Notes: generated by a model from the sequence alone, not told the origin. 64,000 nucleotides of DNA from Pseudoduganella ginsengisoli (GCF_009720865.1 NZ_WNLA01000028.1:1-64000), one strand, 5' to 3'; shown: positions 34,350 through 43,418, counted from the first letter of the stretch. Numbers and translations: made by a program.

Positions 34350-36140
34350 ATGGCCTACCAAGCCCCTATGAAAGACATGCTGTTCGTGATGAACGAACTG
34401 GCCAACCTGGAAGGCGTGAGCCAGTTGCCGGGCTGCGAAGATGCGACGCCTGAAACGGCGGAAGCGGTTCTGGAAGAAAACGCGAAATTCGTGACCGGCA
34501 TGGTGGCGCCGCTGAACCACGCTGCCGACAAAGAGCCGAGCTTCTGGAAAGATGGTACGGTCACCACCTCCAAGGGCTTCAAGGAAGCATTCAAACAATT
34601 CGCGGAAGGCGGCTGGCAAGGCTTGCAGCACCCGACCGACTTCGGCGGCCAAGGCTTGCCAAAGCTGATCGGCACCCCATGCGTGGAAATGCTGCACGGC
34701 GCCAACCTGTCGTTCGCGCTGGTCGGCCTGCTGTCGGACGGCGCGATTGAAGCACTGCTGACGGCTGGCAGCGATGAGCAGAAAGCCACGTACCTGGAAC
34801 CGCTGGTGACGGGCAAATGGACCGGCACCATGAACTTGACCGAGCCGCAAGCCGGTTCCGACCTGGCGGCCGTACGTTCGCGCGCCGTGCCGCAGGGCGA
34901 TGGCACCTACAAAGTGTTTGGCACCAAGATCTTCATCACCTATGGTGAGCACGACATGGCGGAAAACATCGTGCACCTGGTGCTGGCGCGTACGCCAGAC
35001 GCACCGGAAGGCGTCAAAGGTATTTCGCTGTTCATCGTGCCGAAGTTCATGGTCAACGCGGACGGTTCGCTGGGCGCGCGCAATGACGTGCAGTGCGTGT
35101 CGATCGAGCATAAGCTGGGCATCAAGGCCAGCCCGACTTGCGTACTGCAGTTCGGCGACAACGGCGGCGCCATCGGCACCCTGGTGGGTGAAGAAAACCG
35201 CGGCCTGGAATACATGTTCATCATGATGAATGCCGCGCGTTTCGGCGTGGGCATGCAGGGCGTGGGCTTGTCGGAAAACGCGTACCAGCAGGCGGTGACG
35301 TTTGCCAAGGACCGCGTGCAGTCGCGCGACGTGGGCGGCTCGGCCGGCCCGGTTGCCATCATCAACCACCCGGACGTGCGCCGCCTGCTGATGAACATGC
35401 GCTCGCAGACGGAAGCGGCGCGCGCGCTGGCGTATGTAGGTGCATCGCTGTACGACGCGGCGCACCACTCGCTTGATGCGGCTGTGCGTGCGGAAAACCA
35501 GGCGGTCTATGAATACCTGGTGCCGGTCATCAAGGGCTGGTCGACGGAAATGTCGCAAGATGTGGCGCGCGACGGCGTGCAAGTGCATGGCGGCATGGGC
35601 TTCATCGAAGAAACCGGCGCGGCGCAGCACTACCGCGATGCGAAGATCCTGACCATTTACGAAGGCACGACGGCGATCCAGGCCAATGACCTGGTGGGCC
35701 GCAAGACCGTGCGCGATGGCGGCAAAGTCGCGAAGGGCTTGATCGCACAAGTGCGCGCCACGGCAGGGCAACTGGCGGAATTGCAGGGCGAAGCCTTCAC
35801 GGCGATCAGCAAGCAGCTGGAGCAGGGTGCGGCCGATCTGGAAGCCGTGGTGGATTACGTGGTGGCCAACACCAAGGCCAACCCGCGTGCAGTGTTCGCC
35901 GGCAGCGTGCCTTACCTGAAGCTGGCCGGTTTGGTGCTGGGTGGCTGGCAGATGGGCCGCGCGGCGCTGGTGTCGCAGCAAAAGCTGTCGGCAGGCGAAG
36001 GCGACAAATCCTTCTACGAAGCGAAAATCGTCACGGCCCGCTTCTTCGCGGACCACTTCGTGAGCCAGTCGTCGGGCATCCGCTCGTCGATCATCGAAGG
36101 CAGCGCCGGTACGCTGGCGCTGGACGTCGACCTGTTCTAA
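34350..36140 (+). CDS. Acyl-CoA dehydrogenase (long form with C-terminal domain)
   Basis: A 596-residue flavoenzyme that introduces the alpha-beta double bond into acyl-CoA in beta-oxidation and hands electrons to ETF. Visible are GTMNLTEPQAGSDLA (FAD/substrate loop), KIFITYGEHDMAENIVHLVL, IEHKLGIKASPTC, and the C-terminal helical domain with VHGGMGFIEETGAAQHYRDA and YEGTTAIQAND. The roughly 150-residue C-terminal extension marks the DUF/FadE5-like long subfamily. ATG 34350 has TTGGAG upstream. Chain-length specificity cannot be told. Confidence 0.93.
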   Translation: MAYQAPMKDMLFVMNELANLEGVSQLPGCEDATPETAEAVLEENAKFVTGMVAPLNHAADKEPSFWKDGTVTTSKGFKEAFKQFAEGGWQGLQHPTDFGGQGLPKLIGTPCVEMLHGANLSFALVGLLSDGAIEALLTAGSDEQKATYLEPLVTGKWTGTMNLTEPQAGSDLAAVRSRAVPQGDGTYKVFGTKIFITYGEHDMAENIVHLVLARTPDAPEGVKGISLFIVPKFMVNADGSLGARNDVQCVSIEHKLGIKASPTCVLQFGDNGGAIGTLVGEENRGLEYMFIMMNAARFGVGMQGVGLSENAYQQAVTFAKDRVQSRDVGGSAGPVAIINHPDVRRLLMNMRSQTEAARALAYVGASLYDAAHHSLDAAVRAENQAVYEYLVPVIKGWSTEMSQDVARDGVQVHGGMGFIEETGAAQHYRDAKILTIYEGTTAIQANDLVGRKTVRDGGKVAKGLIAQVRATAGQLAELQGEAFTAISKQLEQGAADLEAVVDYVVANTKANPRAVFAGSVPYLKLAGLVLGGWQMGRAALVSQQKLSAGEGDKSFYEAKIVTARFFADHFVSQSSGIRSSIIEGSAGTLALDVDLF

Positions 36141-36160
36141 CCGTCGCCAGACCGTAACGC

Positions 36161-36190
36161 AAAAGGCAGCCGGCAGGCTGCCTTTTTTTT
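36161..36190 (+). terminator. Terminator after acyl-CoA dehydrogenase
   Basis: An 11-bp stem AAAAGGCAGCC / GGCTGCCTTTT (36161-36171, 36176-36186) followed by T's through 36190, starting 21 bases after the stop. Confidence 0.9.
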
Positions 36191-36194
36191 ACCA

Positions 36195-36433
36195 CCATGG
36201 GGTCAGACGTGCATTCATGCATCCACCCCGTGGGGTCAGACGTGCATTCGTGCATCCATTTTCGGTGAGAGGCCTTTCATATCAGGCTTTATGCAAAATT
36301 GCATAACCTTCGACACCGGCTGAGCCTGCCTGCTTTTTTGCGCAAAAAGTACCCATTTTCAGAGTGAGAAATATGCATGAATGCACGTCTGACCCCACTG
36401 GGGAGGCGCATGAATGCACGTCTGACCCCATGG
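36195..36433. repeat. REP/MITE-like inverted repeat element with four GGGGTCAGAC units
   Basis: A 22-bp unit (GGGGTCAGACGTGCATTCATGC) occurs twice on the plus strand (36199-36220, and 36232-36253 with one mismatch) and twice inverted (36375-36396, 36408-36429). Both pairs have the same 33-base period, so the arms form a long inverted repeat around a 117-base AT-rich centre. The outer ends are CCATGGGGTCAG and its complement. GGGGTCAGAC-type palindromes are, to my knowledge, common dispersed REP-like repeats in Oxalobacteraceae. No target-site duplication was clear. Confidence 0.75.
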
Positions 36434-36466
36434 GGTAGAATGGGGGTTCTGCTGAAAGGAAACGTC

Positions 36467-37087
36467 GTGGACTACGCCACCCTTGCCCTGTTCATCCCAG
36501 CCTGCTTCGCGCTGAATATGGCGCCGGGGCCGAATAATTTGCTGTCGGTCAGTAACGCCACGCGTTATGGTTTCCGGCGCGCGTGCCTGGCCGGGGTAGG
36601 GCGGCTGATAGCGTTCGCGGGAATGATTGCGCTGGCGTCGGCGGGGCTGGCGGTCGTGCTGCACACGTCCGAGCTGCTGTTTTATGTGATCAAGACGCTG
36701 GGCGCCGCTTACCTGCTTTACCTGGCGTTCCAGCTGTGGCGCGCGGCGCCGGGCGGCAATGCGGAGACTGCCGCGCCGGCAGTCAGCCTGCTGCAACTGG
36801 CGCGGCAGGAATTCCTGGTCGCCGCCGGCAACCCCAAAGCCATCCTGATCTTCACGGCCTTCCTGCCGCAATTTGTCGATCCATCGCGGCCGATGACCTT
36901 GCAATTCACCGTGCTGGGCGCCTTGTTCCTCGTGCTGGAAATGGCGGCGATCGCCATTTACGCGTGGATGGGGACGAAGCTGCGCCGCTGGTTTGCCCAG
37001 CCGCGCGGCAAGCGTATTTTTAATCGCGCTTGCGCGGGCCTGCTGGCATCGGCCGGGGTCGGGCTGATGCTGTCGCGCCGTACGTGA
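36467..37087 (+). CDS. LysE/RhtB-family amino-acid exporter
   Basis: A 206-residue inner-membrane protein with six predicted helices. The family opening FALNMAPGPNNLLSVSNATRYG is clear, as is AAGNPKAILIFTAFLPQFVD. Such proteins export amino acids or homoserine lactones. I prefer the GTG at 36467, seven bases after AAAGGA; ATG 36440 is in frame and would add nine residues but overlaps the end of the REP-like element. Its leader therefore comes partly from the inserted element. Confidence 0.82.
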   Translation: MDYATLALFIPACFALNMAPGPNNLLSVSNATRYGFRRACLAGVGRLIAFAGMIALASAGLAVVLHTSELLFYVIKTLGAAYLLYLAFQLWRAAPGGNAETAAPAVSLLQLARQEFLVAAGNPKAILIFTAFLPQFVDPSRPMTLQFTVLGALFLVLEMAAIAIYAWMGTKLRRWFAQPRGKRIFNRACAGLLASAGVGLMLSRRT

Positions 37088-37097
37088 TGCCGCGGGT

Positions 37098-38102
37098 TCA
37101 GGCGGGGCGCGTGTAATCGGCCAGCAAATCTGTTATTGCCTGATACACCCGCACCGGCTCTTCAGCAATCCGGTTCAGCACATACAGGAAGTGCTCCGCG
37201 CCAAACACCAGGTATTCCCGCGTTGCGTATCCCTGCGCACGCAAGTTCGCCACTTGTTCCGTGCCCAGGCCATCGAGCGATTCAAATTCATACTGCCCCG
37301 GCGCGATGCCATCGCTGGCAATCAGTGAAGTCAAGTCATGCTGGATACTGCGGTCATGCGTGGCTATCGAGCACAGATGGCCGGAACGCAGCAGGGTGGC
37401 TGCATACGAACGGTAAGCCTGCGCCAGTTCCGCGCTGTTGCGGGCATACGAAACACTCTCGGGTTCATGGAACGCGCCTTTCACGAGACGGATGCGTCCC
37501 GGGATTTCCATCAGCCGCGCTAAATCCTGCGCACTGCGGTGGCGCCGCGCCGGCATCGTGATGCCGACGTTGGCATAGCCATCGCCATGCAGCCGCGCAT
37601 ACAGGCGGTAAATCGCATCCGTGCGCTCGAAGTTTTCCATGGAAATCATAACTTCGCGTCCCGAGCTGGCGGCCGCCTGGATCACGCGGCGCGCATTGCG
37701 GTAACCGAGTTCCTCATCCACCAGCAAACCCAGGTGGGACAAGTCGAATGATATCGAGCAATCGTGGCCTGCCGCATCGAGCGCGCGCACGAGGTTCAGG
37801 AAGACTTCTGTTTCCGCATTGGCCAGCGCTTCGTCATGCACGCTTTCACCCATGTATTCAGCGGAAGCCCGATGGCCCGCGGCGCGGATTTGCGCCACGC
37901 GGCGCACGGCATCGCCGACGGTCTGTCCGGCCACATAGCGCTGCGACACCTTGTGCATATAAGCCTGTAATACCGGATCGCTGCAAAAACGCTCTTTGGC
38001 GTGCAAGTCCAGCGCCAGGGCGCGCAACGATGCGGCAGCCTTGTCGACGACAGGCTGCCATTCAGGCGGGAAGGAAGGGATAACGGGAGAGGGCACAAAC
38101 AT
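37098..38102 (-). CDS. Proline dehydrogenase
   Basis: A 334-residue monofunctional PRODH oxidising proline to pyrroline-5-carboxylate with FAD and feeding electrons to the respiratory chain. The beta/alpha barrel shows FDLSHLGLLVDEEL, MISMENFERTDAIYRLY, RIRLVKGAFHEPES, SIATHDRSIQ and the substrate-contacting YEFESLDGLG region. It lacks the P5C dehydrogenase half found in PutA. It is divergent from an AraC-type regulator, with 95 bases between the starts. Confidence 0.88.
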   Translation of the reverse strand: MFVPSPVIPSFPPEWQPVVDKAAASLRALALDLHAKERFCSDPVLQAYMHKVSQRYVAGQTVGDAVRRVAQIRAAGHRASAEYMGESVHDEALANAETEVFLNLVRALDAAGHDCSISFDLSHLGLLVDEELGYRNARRVIQAAASSGREVMISMENFERTDAIYRLYARLHGDGYANVGITMPARRHRSAQDLARLMEIPGRIRLVKGAFHEPESVSYARNSAELAQAYRSYAATLLRSGHLCSIATHDRSIQHDLTSLIASDGIAPGQYEFESLDGLGTEQVANLRAQGYATREYLVFGAEHFLYVLNRIAEEPVRVYQAITDLLADYTRPA

Positions 38103-38197
38103 TCCTTTCTTAAAATGTGAGTGCGGCCATGTTGCCGCGCCAGGCCGCGTGGCGCTTGTCTGAAATTGCTGATCCCGTGCTAAAGTGGATATCGATC

Positions 38198-39166
38198 ATG
38201 CAGCACCATATCACCCCGCCAAATAACGCGCCGCATATGCCGGCTACTGTGTTCGCAGGCTTATCGGCCACCGGACTGGCGCCGCTGCGCCGGCTGGAGC
38301 TGGGCGACGGGATGTCGCTGGCGCTGTGGCGGCGGGAAACGGACGGGCTGGAAATCGCTTATGCACAGCCGGGGCATCATACGCTGTCTTATTACCTGTC
38401 GGCAGGCAGTGGCACGCGGCGCCTCAGCGAATGCGGTGCGTGGCGCGATGGCGCGGCGCGCAGCGCACCGGGCATGGCCGCCTATCGCCACGGGACGCCG
38501 GCCACGCTGCAGCATGGCGACATTTGCAGCCTGCCGGATGACCATGTGTCCCGCTGGCTGGTGCGGGGCGAACTGACGTTCCTGCACCTGTACTTCGATC
38601 CACGGCAAATCGAGCGCCGCGCCGTGATGGAGCTCGATTGCGAGCCCCGCGCCGCGCAATTGCATGACCGGCGTTATGGCGGTGCGCAACAATTACAGTG
38701 GCTGTGCCGGGCGCTGGCCGCCGAGCCGGGGCAGGATGCCGATGGCTTGCTGCGCGCCAGTACGCTGGCGCACGAAGCATTGAGTGCGCTGCTGCGGGCG
38801 CAGGGCGGCACCGTGAGCCAGACACCGTTGCGCGGCGGCTTGCCGCCGCACGTGCGCCGCAGGCTGCGCGACTACATTGAAGCCAACCTGGACCAGCCGC
38901 TGACGCTAGGCATGCTGGCCGCGCTATCGTGCCTGTCCGAATTCCACTTCCTGCGCCTGTTCCGGACGTCGTTCGGCATGCCGCCGCACACGTGGATTGC
39001 CATGCGCCGCATCGAGCGGGCGCGCCGGTTGCTGCGCTCCACGGGGTTCGCCATGCAGCGCGTGGCCGATGATTGCGGCTATGGCGACCTGGCGCATTTC
39101 AGCCGGCGCTTCCGGCAGGCAGTGGGATGCACGCCCACGCGCTATCGCGCCATCTTGCGCACATAA
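38198..39166 (+). CDS. AraC-family transcriptional regulator
   Basis: A 322-residue regulator with an N-terminal effector domain (about 1-200) and a C-terminal pair of HTH motifs: RRLRDYIEANLDQPLTLGML, LSCLSEFHFLRLFR, and GFAMQRVADDCGYGDLAHFS. I take ATG 38198; an earlier ATG at 38117 has no ribosome-binding site and would overlap the divergent promoter. Position suggests control of the divergent proline dehydrogenase gene, an inference. Confidence 0.85.
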   Translation: MQHHITPPNNAPHMPATVFAGLSATGLAPLRRLELGDGMSLALWRRETDGLEIAYAQPGHHTLSYYLSAGSGTRRLSECGAWRDGAARSAPGMAAYRHGTPATLQHGDICSLPDDHVSRWLVRGELTFLHLYFDPRQIERRAVMELDCEPRAAQLHDRRYGGAQQLQWLCRALAAEPGQDADGLLRASTLAHEALSALLRAQGGTVSQTPLRGGLPPHVRRRLRDYIEANLDQPLTLGMLAALSCLSEFHFLRLFRTSFGMPPHTWIAMRRIERARRLLRSTGFAMQRVADDCGYGDLAHFSRRFRQAVGCTPTRYRAILRT

Positions 39167-39170
39167 AGAA

Positions 39171-39193
39171 AAGCCCGGCAGCGGGCCGGGCTT
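39171..39193. terminator. Hairpin between AraC gene and glycine-zipper gene
   Basis: A 9-bp stem AAGCCCGGC / GCCGGGCTT (39171-39179, 39185-39193) between two convergent genes. T-runs are short on both sides. Confidence 0.6.
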
Positions 39194-39210
39194 CGATGGA
39201 GTGGGCAAGG

Positions 39211-39804
39211 TTAGCGGCGCACCACCGTGTGATTGGTTTCCTTCACCAGGTCGCCCTTGGCAAAGCCTGGATCTTTTTCAAATACGAAGTCGTTTTGCGT
39301 GCCGTTATCGAACTGCACTTTGACGTGCCACTGCTTGGTGGTCTTCATGTGTTCTTCGACCTTGTTGCCCGCATACGCGCCGCCCGCCGCACCGGCAATG
39401 GTCGCCAGCTTCCTGCCGCTGCCGCCGCCCACCTGGTTGCCGATCAGTGCGCCCGCCACGCCGCCGGCAATCACGCCTACGGCGCTGCCTTCGCCTTTTT
39501 TCTCGACCACATTGACACCCACGACGCGGCCACATTCATTGCAGGCAACGCCTGCTTTCGGCGCATTGTTCATATTCGCCTTGGCTGCCGCCAGGGCTTT
39601 GTCATATTCGGCTTTCGCATCGCGCTGGCACTGCATGCGGGCGCCGGAATCTTTTTCATCGGCGCACAGCTTTTTATCTTCCGCATAGCGTGCGGCGGCT
39701 TTCTTGGTGTCGGCCGCATAGACTTCCTTGGCGGCCGGTGTGGCCAGCGCGCCTGCGGACAGTCCGGCCAGCATCAGCGACAGGGTGATGTTACGAATTT
39801 TCAT
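39211..39804 (-). CDS. Glycine-zipper 2TM domain envelope protein (SlyB-like)
   Basis: A 197-residue exported protein. A Sec signal peptide (about 1-21, ending ALA) precedes a helical Lys/Ala-rich stretch with Cys, then NECGRVVGVNVVE and a glycine-zipper region GVIAGGVAGALIGNQVGGGS with GAAGGAYAGN, and a C-terminal beta domain ending TNHTVVRR. No lipobox Cys follows the signal, so it differs from the lipoprotein SlyB. Start ATG 39804 has GGAG upstream. Likely an outer-membrane-integrity protein. Confidence 0.8.
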   Translation of the reverse strand: MKIRNITLSLMLAGLSAGALATPAAKEVYAADTKKAAARYAEDKKLCADEKDSGARMQCQRDAKAEYDKALAAAKANMNNAPKAGVACNECGRVVGVNVVEKKGEGSAVGVIAGGVAGALIGNQVGGGSGRKLATIAGAAGGAYAGNKVEEHMKTTKQWHVKVQFDNGTQNDFVFEKDPGFAKGDLVKETNHTVVRR

Positions 39805-39904
39805 GGTGTTCTTCTCCGGTAACTGGTGGTCACGGCAGTATAGCGCTACCGAATAGCCGCACGGAAATGAAATGGCAACGATTTGCAACAGGGAAAGTCA
39901 CGGT

Positions 39905-40321
39905 TCAACCGTAGGCGCCGCCCGTGTACAGTAAATCAAACAGGCGGGAAATGGTGGCAATCAAGCCGGTGGCGCCCACCATCATGGTGGCGACGAGGAT
40001 CACGGCCAGCGGCCAGCGCGCATTCGATTGCCTGCCCGATTGCGGGTTGTAGCGCGCATCCCATTTTTCATCCGGCGTCAGGCCCAGCACCAGCGCTTCG
40101 AGAAAGCCTGTCAGGATGGAAATAATCAGCGGCAGCAGCTTGTAATAAATATCCGCCTGCGGCGCGGCCGCCATCACGATGCCGACCCCGGCCGCGCCGG
40201 CCACGTGCAGCAAGCCGCCCATGTCGCCGAAACCCTTCAAATAAAAGCGGTGGGCGCCCAGCCCCCCCAGCAGGAAAGCCAGCAGCGTGGCGAAAGTCTT
40301 GTTCTTGTGCGGAGCGGACAT
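39905..40321 (-). CDS. TM2-domain membrane protein
   Basis: A 138-residue inner-membrane protein. The N-terminal TM2 domain reads KNKTFATLLAFLLGGLGAHR followed by FYLKG, and a third and fourth hydrophobic segment lie further on. TM2 proteins are widespread and of unclear function. ATG 40321 is chosen because GGGA lies at good spacing; an in-frame ATG three codons upstream (40330) is possible. Confidence 0.78.
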   Translation of the reverse strand: MSAPHKNKTFATLLAFLLGGLGAHRFYLKGFGDMGGLLHVAGAAGVGIVMAAAPQADIYYKLLPLIISILTGFLEALVLGLTPDEKWDARYNPQSGRQSNARWPLAVILVATMMVGATGLIATISRLFDLLYTGGAYG

Positions 40322-40465
40322 GGCAGGCATTCCCAAGCGAAAAAACCGCAGTATCAGCGAAAACGCAGCATCAGCCCAGCACTTTTTCACTATAAATGCT
40401 TGTCCTTGCGCTCATAGTAGGGGATAATCTTTGATTGCCCCAAACCCATCCTTGTTAACATCAGC

Positions 40466-40495
40466 TTGATGCACGGAGAGAAAGCACGCTATAAT
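40466..40495 (+). promoter_or_regulatory. Promoter of the rpsP operon
   Basis: TTGATG (40466-40471) and TATAAT (40490-40495) with an 18-base spacer, 40 bases before the rpsP ATG: a good sigma-70 promoter. Confidence 0.65.
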
Positions 40496-40535
40496 CTGCG
40501 GCTTTTTCCGTCTCAGCACATTTTTTGGAAATATT

Positions 40536-40784
40536 ATGGTCGTTATTCGTTTAGCTCGTGGTGGCGCCAAAAAGCGCCCGTTCTACAACATCGTTGCAAC
40601 CGACTCGCGCAACCGCCGCGATGGCCGCTTCATCGAGCGCGTTGGCTTCTACAACCCAATGGCTTCCGGCTCTGCTGAAGGCTTCCGCATCACCGAAGAC
40701 CGTCTGGCTCACTGGATCGGCGTTGGCGCACAACTGTCGCCAGCCGTGGCACGCCTGGTTGCTGCCAACAAAAAAGCAGCTTAA
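40536..40784 (+). CDS. rpsP: Ribosomal protein S16
   Basis: An 82-residue 30S subunit protein. It starts MVVIRLARGGAKKRPFYNIV and contains DSRNRRDGRFIERVGFYNP, the family signature. First gene of the classic rpsP-rimM-trmD-rplS operon; rimM follows after six bases. Confidence 0.97.
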   Translation: MVVIRLARGGAKKRPFYNIVATDSRNRRDGRFIERVGFYNPMASGSAEGFRITEDRLAHWIGVGAQLSPAVARLVAANKKAA

Positions 40785-40790
40785 TACTGC

Positions 40791-41351
40791 TTGACTGGTT
40801 TGGCTGACGTGAAGGCATCCGGGGTGCAAGTCCCCGACGATCTGGTGCAAGTGGGCTTTGTCTCCGGCGCCTATGGTATTACTGGTGGTATCCGGGTTCG
40901 CCCGTTTTCCACTGAAGCGGATGCCTTGCTGCACGCTAAATCCTGGTGGCTGGATAAACCCGGCATGCATCAGGTCGACGTACGCCGCGCCAAGCTGCAT
41001 GGCGGCGACGTCGTCACCACGATCGTGGATATCAGCGACAGGAATGTTGCGGAAGCGCTCAAAGGCGCGGCCGTGTTCATCCGCCGTGCGGATTTCCCGG
41101 TCCTGGACAATGAAGATGAGTTTTACTGGTCCGATCTGATCGGGCTGGCTGTAGAAAACCTGCAAGGCGAAAGCCTGGGCATCGTCGCCGACATGATGAG
41201 CAATGGCCCGCAGTCGATACTGCGTGTCGCGCCAGTCGTGCCTGACGGCGAAACCGCGCCAGAGCGCCTGATTCCGTTTGTGGACCAGTTCATCATCAAG
41301 GTGGACCAGGAAGCAAAGAAAATCACGGTGGACTGGGGCCTGGATTATTAA
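40791..41351 (+). CDS. rimM: Ribosome maturation factor RimM
   Basis: A 16S rRNA processing factor of about 186 residues that binds S19 in the 30S head. An N-terminal RimM domain (QVGFVSGAYGITGGIRVRPF) is followed by a PRC-barrel (FYWSDLIGLAVENLQGESLG). The start is uncertain: the longest frame begins with TTG at 40791; alternatives are TTG 40800, GTG 40809 and GTG 40824, none with a convincing ribosome-binding site. It may be translated by coupling to rpsP. Confidence 0.93.
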   Translation: MTGLADVKASGVQVPDDLVQVGFVSGAYGITGGIRVRPFSTEADALLHAKSWWLDKPGMHQVDVRRAKLHGGDVVTTIVDISDRNVAEALKGAAVFIRRADFPVLDNEDEFYWSDLIGLAVENLQGESLGIVADMMSNGPQSILRVAPVVPDGETAPERLIPFVDQFIIKVDQEAKKITVDWGLDY

Positions 41352-41375
41352 TCGGGAATTGGCGGTATCAACGCG

Positions 41376-42137
41376 ATGCAATTTGACGTTATTACGCTGT
41401 TTCCCGAAATGTTCGCTGCGCTGACGCAATCAGGGGTCACCCGCCGCGCGCACGAACAGGGCAAGTGGAGCCTGTCGCTGTGGAATCCCCGTGATTTCAC
41501 GACCGACAATCACCGCACCGTGGATGACCGCCCCTATGGCGGCGGCCCCGGCATGGTGATGCTGGCCAAACCGCTGGAATTGACCATTGCCGCTGCCAAG
41601 CAGCGCCAGGTCGATGCCGGGTTGCCGGCGCCCCGCGTGGTGTTCATGTCGCCGCAAGGCAAACAGTTGACGCATGAAAAAGTGCTGCAGCTGAAAGCCG
41701 AACCGGGCCTGATCGTGCTGTGCGGCCGCTACGAAGCGGTGGACCAGCGCCTGCTGGACCGCTGCGTCGACGAAGAAATCAGCCTGGGCGACTTCGTGTT
41801 GTCCGGCGGCGAATTGCCGGCCATGGCGCTGATGGATGCCGTGGTGCGCCTGATACCGGGCGTGCTGAACACCGATGCCTCCGCCGTTGAAGACAGCTTC
41901 GTCAACGGCTTGCTGGATTCGCCGCATTACACGCGGCCTGAAACGTATGAAGGCGTGTCCGTGCCACCCGTGCTGTTGGGCGGCAATCACGCTGAGATCA
42001 CCAAGTGGCGCCGCCAGCGGATGCTGGAGGCCACCAGCCGGAAACGGCCGGACTTGCTGGTCAAGGCGCGCGACGAAGGTTTGCTCACGCGCCAGGATGA
42101 AAAGTTTTTGGCGGATTTAGAAAAATCCGCTAAGTAG
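41376..42137 (+). CDS. trmD: tRNA (guanine-N1)-methyltransferase
   Basis: A 253-residue SPOUT-class enzyme making m1G37 in tRNA to prevent frameshifting. It begins MQFDVITLFPEMFAALTQSG and contains DDRPYGGGPGMVM and the knotted S-adenosylmethionine site with LCGRYEAVDQRLLD and SLGDFVLSGGELPAM. It lies 24 bases after rimM in the expected operon. Confidence 0.97.
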   Translation: MQFDVITLFPEMFAALTQSGVTRRAHEQGKWSLSLWNPRDFTTDNHRTVDDRPYGGGPGMVMLAKPLELTIAAAKQRQVDAGLPAPRVVFMSPQGKQLTHEKVLQLKAEPGLIVLCGRYEAVDQRLLDRCVDEEISLGDFVLSGGELPAMALMDAVVRLIPGVLNTDASAVEDSFVNGLLDSPHYTRPETYEGVSVPPVLLGGNHAEITKWRRQRMLEATSRKRPDLLVKARDEGLLTRQDEKFLADLEKSAK

Positions 42138-42216
42138 CAGGCGTTACGTCTGCGTGTTTAACCCCATCCTCTACCGGGCGATGTGCGCGCCGGCAAGATG
42201 GTCATTGGAGTCTGAA

Positions 42217-42603
42217 ATGAACCTGATTCAACAACTCGAGCAAGAAGAAATCGCTCGCCTGGGCAAAAACATTCCTGAATTTGCACCTGGCGACACCGTG
42301 GTCGTTAACGTGAACGTAGTCGAAGGCACCCGCAAGCGCGCCCAGGCTTACGAAGGCGTTGTGATCTCCCGCCGTAACCGTGGCCTGAACTCGAACTTCA
42401 TCGTTCGTAAAATCTCGTCCGGCGAAGGCGTTGAGCGTACCTTCCAGCTGTACTCGCCGCTGATCGCTTCGATCGAAGTGAAACGCCGTGGTGACGTACG
42501 TCGCGCCAAGCTGTACTACCTGCGTGACCGTTCGGGCAAATCCGCACGTATCAAGGAAAAACTGCCAAACCGCCGCCCAGCAGCGGAAAAAGCAGGCGCG
42601 TAA
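42217..42603 (+). CDS. rplS: Ribosomal protein L19
   Basis: A 128-residue 50S subunit protein at the 30S interface. It begins MNLIQQLEQEEIARLGKNIP and contains the signature RKRAQAYEGVVISRRNRGLN and YYLRDRSGKSARIKEKL. ATG 42217 has TTGGAG upstream; the open frame reaches back further into the trmD-rplS gap. Last gene of the operon, followed by a strong terminator. Confidence 0.97.
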   Translation: MNLIQQLEQEEIARLGKNIPEFAPGDTVVVNVNVVEGTRKRAQAYEGVVISRRNRGLNSNFIVRKISSGEGVERTFQLYSPLIASIEVKRRGDVRRAKLYYLRDRSGKSARIKEKLPNRRPAAEKAGA

Positions 42604-42623
42604 TCGCGTTCTGGGTTTGGGGA

Positions 42624-42654
42624 GAAAAGGGGCGCCTGGGTGGCGCCCCTTTTC
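42624..42654 (+). terminator. Terminator of the rpsP-rplS operon
   Basis: A perfect 13-bp stem GAAAAGGGGCGCC / GGCGCCCCTTTTC (42624-42636, 42642-42654) 20 bases after rplS, with only a short T-run embedded in the stem. Confidence 0.75.
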
Positions 42655-42685
42655 GCTTGGAGCATCCACATATCAGGGGCAGGCC

Positions 42686-43351
42686 GTGGCAAAGTTGAAG
42701 TTCGACCCGCAGCAGTTACCGATCGAAGCGATAGCCGGAGAGGCCGCTGTCGCGCTGGAGCGCCTTGCGCCCGACTGGCTGCGTGCGCGCTTTGCGCAAC
42801 CGCCTGAGTGGACGCCGGAAGCTGCCGATGAAGCGCTGATGTCGCGCAGGGCGGAGCCGACACCGGCGTCCGTGCTGGTGCCGCTGGTGGTGCGCGAAGA
42901 AGGGTTAACCGTACTGCTGACGCAGCGTACCGCGCACTTGACCGACCATGCGGGGCAAATCAGCTTCCCCGGCGGCCGCGCGGAAGATTTCGATGCAGAC
43001 CCCGTTGATACGGCGCTGCGCGAAACCGAAGAAGAAATTGGCCTGGCGCGCACGCACGTGGACGTGCTGGGCACGCTGCCGACGTATTACACGGGTACCG
43101 GTTATGCCGTTACCCCGGTGGTGGCGCTGGTGCACCCGCCATTCGACTTGACGGCCGATGCGGACGAAGTGGCGGAAATCTTTGAAGTGCCGCTGGCCTT
43201 CCTGATGGATGGCCTGAACCACCAGCGGATACTGGCGGAACTGGCAGACATGCGGCGCCGCTTTTACGCGATGCCGTACCAGGGTTATTACATCTGGGGC
43301 GCTACCGCCGGCATGCTGCGCAACCTGTTCCACTTCCTGCGCGCCGAATGA
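42686..43351 (+). CDS. Nudix CoA pyrophosphatase (NudL/YeaB-like)
   Basis: A 221-residue Nudix hydrolase likely to split CoA into 4'-phosphopantetheine and 3',5'-ADP. The CoA-specific motif LLTQRTAHLTDHAGQISFPGG runs into the Nudix box GGRAEDFDADPVDTALRETE EEIGL. I take GTG 42686 as start (after GGGGCAGGCC); the longer frame overlaps rplS and is not protein-like. It follows the ribosomal operon's terminator and precedes the CobD-like gene. Confidence 0.87.
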   Translation: MAKLKFDPQQLPIEAIAGEAAVALERLAPDWLRARFAQPPEWTPEAADEALMSRRAEPTPASVLVPLVVREEGLTVLLTQRTAHLTDHAGQISFPGGRAEDFDADPVDTALRETEEEIGLARTHVDVLGTLPTYYTGTGYAVTPVVALVHPPFDLTADADEVAEIFEVPLAFLMDGLNHQRILAELADMRRRFYAMPYQGYYIWGATAGMLRNLFHFLRAE

Positions 43352-43418
43352 GGGCTTTAGTGTTTGATTCCGGCGGGGCTGTGCGTTATCGTAGCGGGCA
43401 TTAAATAAAGGATCACCA

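Noticed and set aside
43352..43418. Cobalamin riboswitch before the CobD-like gene
   Set aside because: Only 67 bases are available and no B12-box-like sequence is visible.
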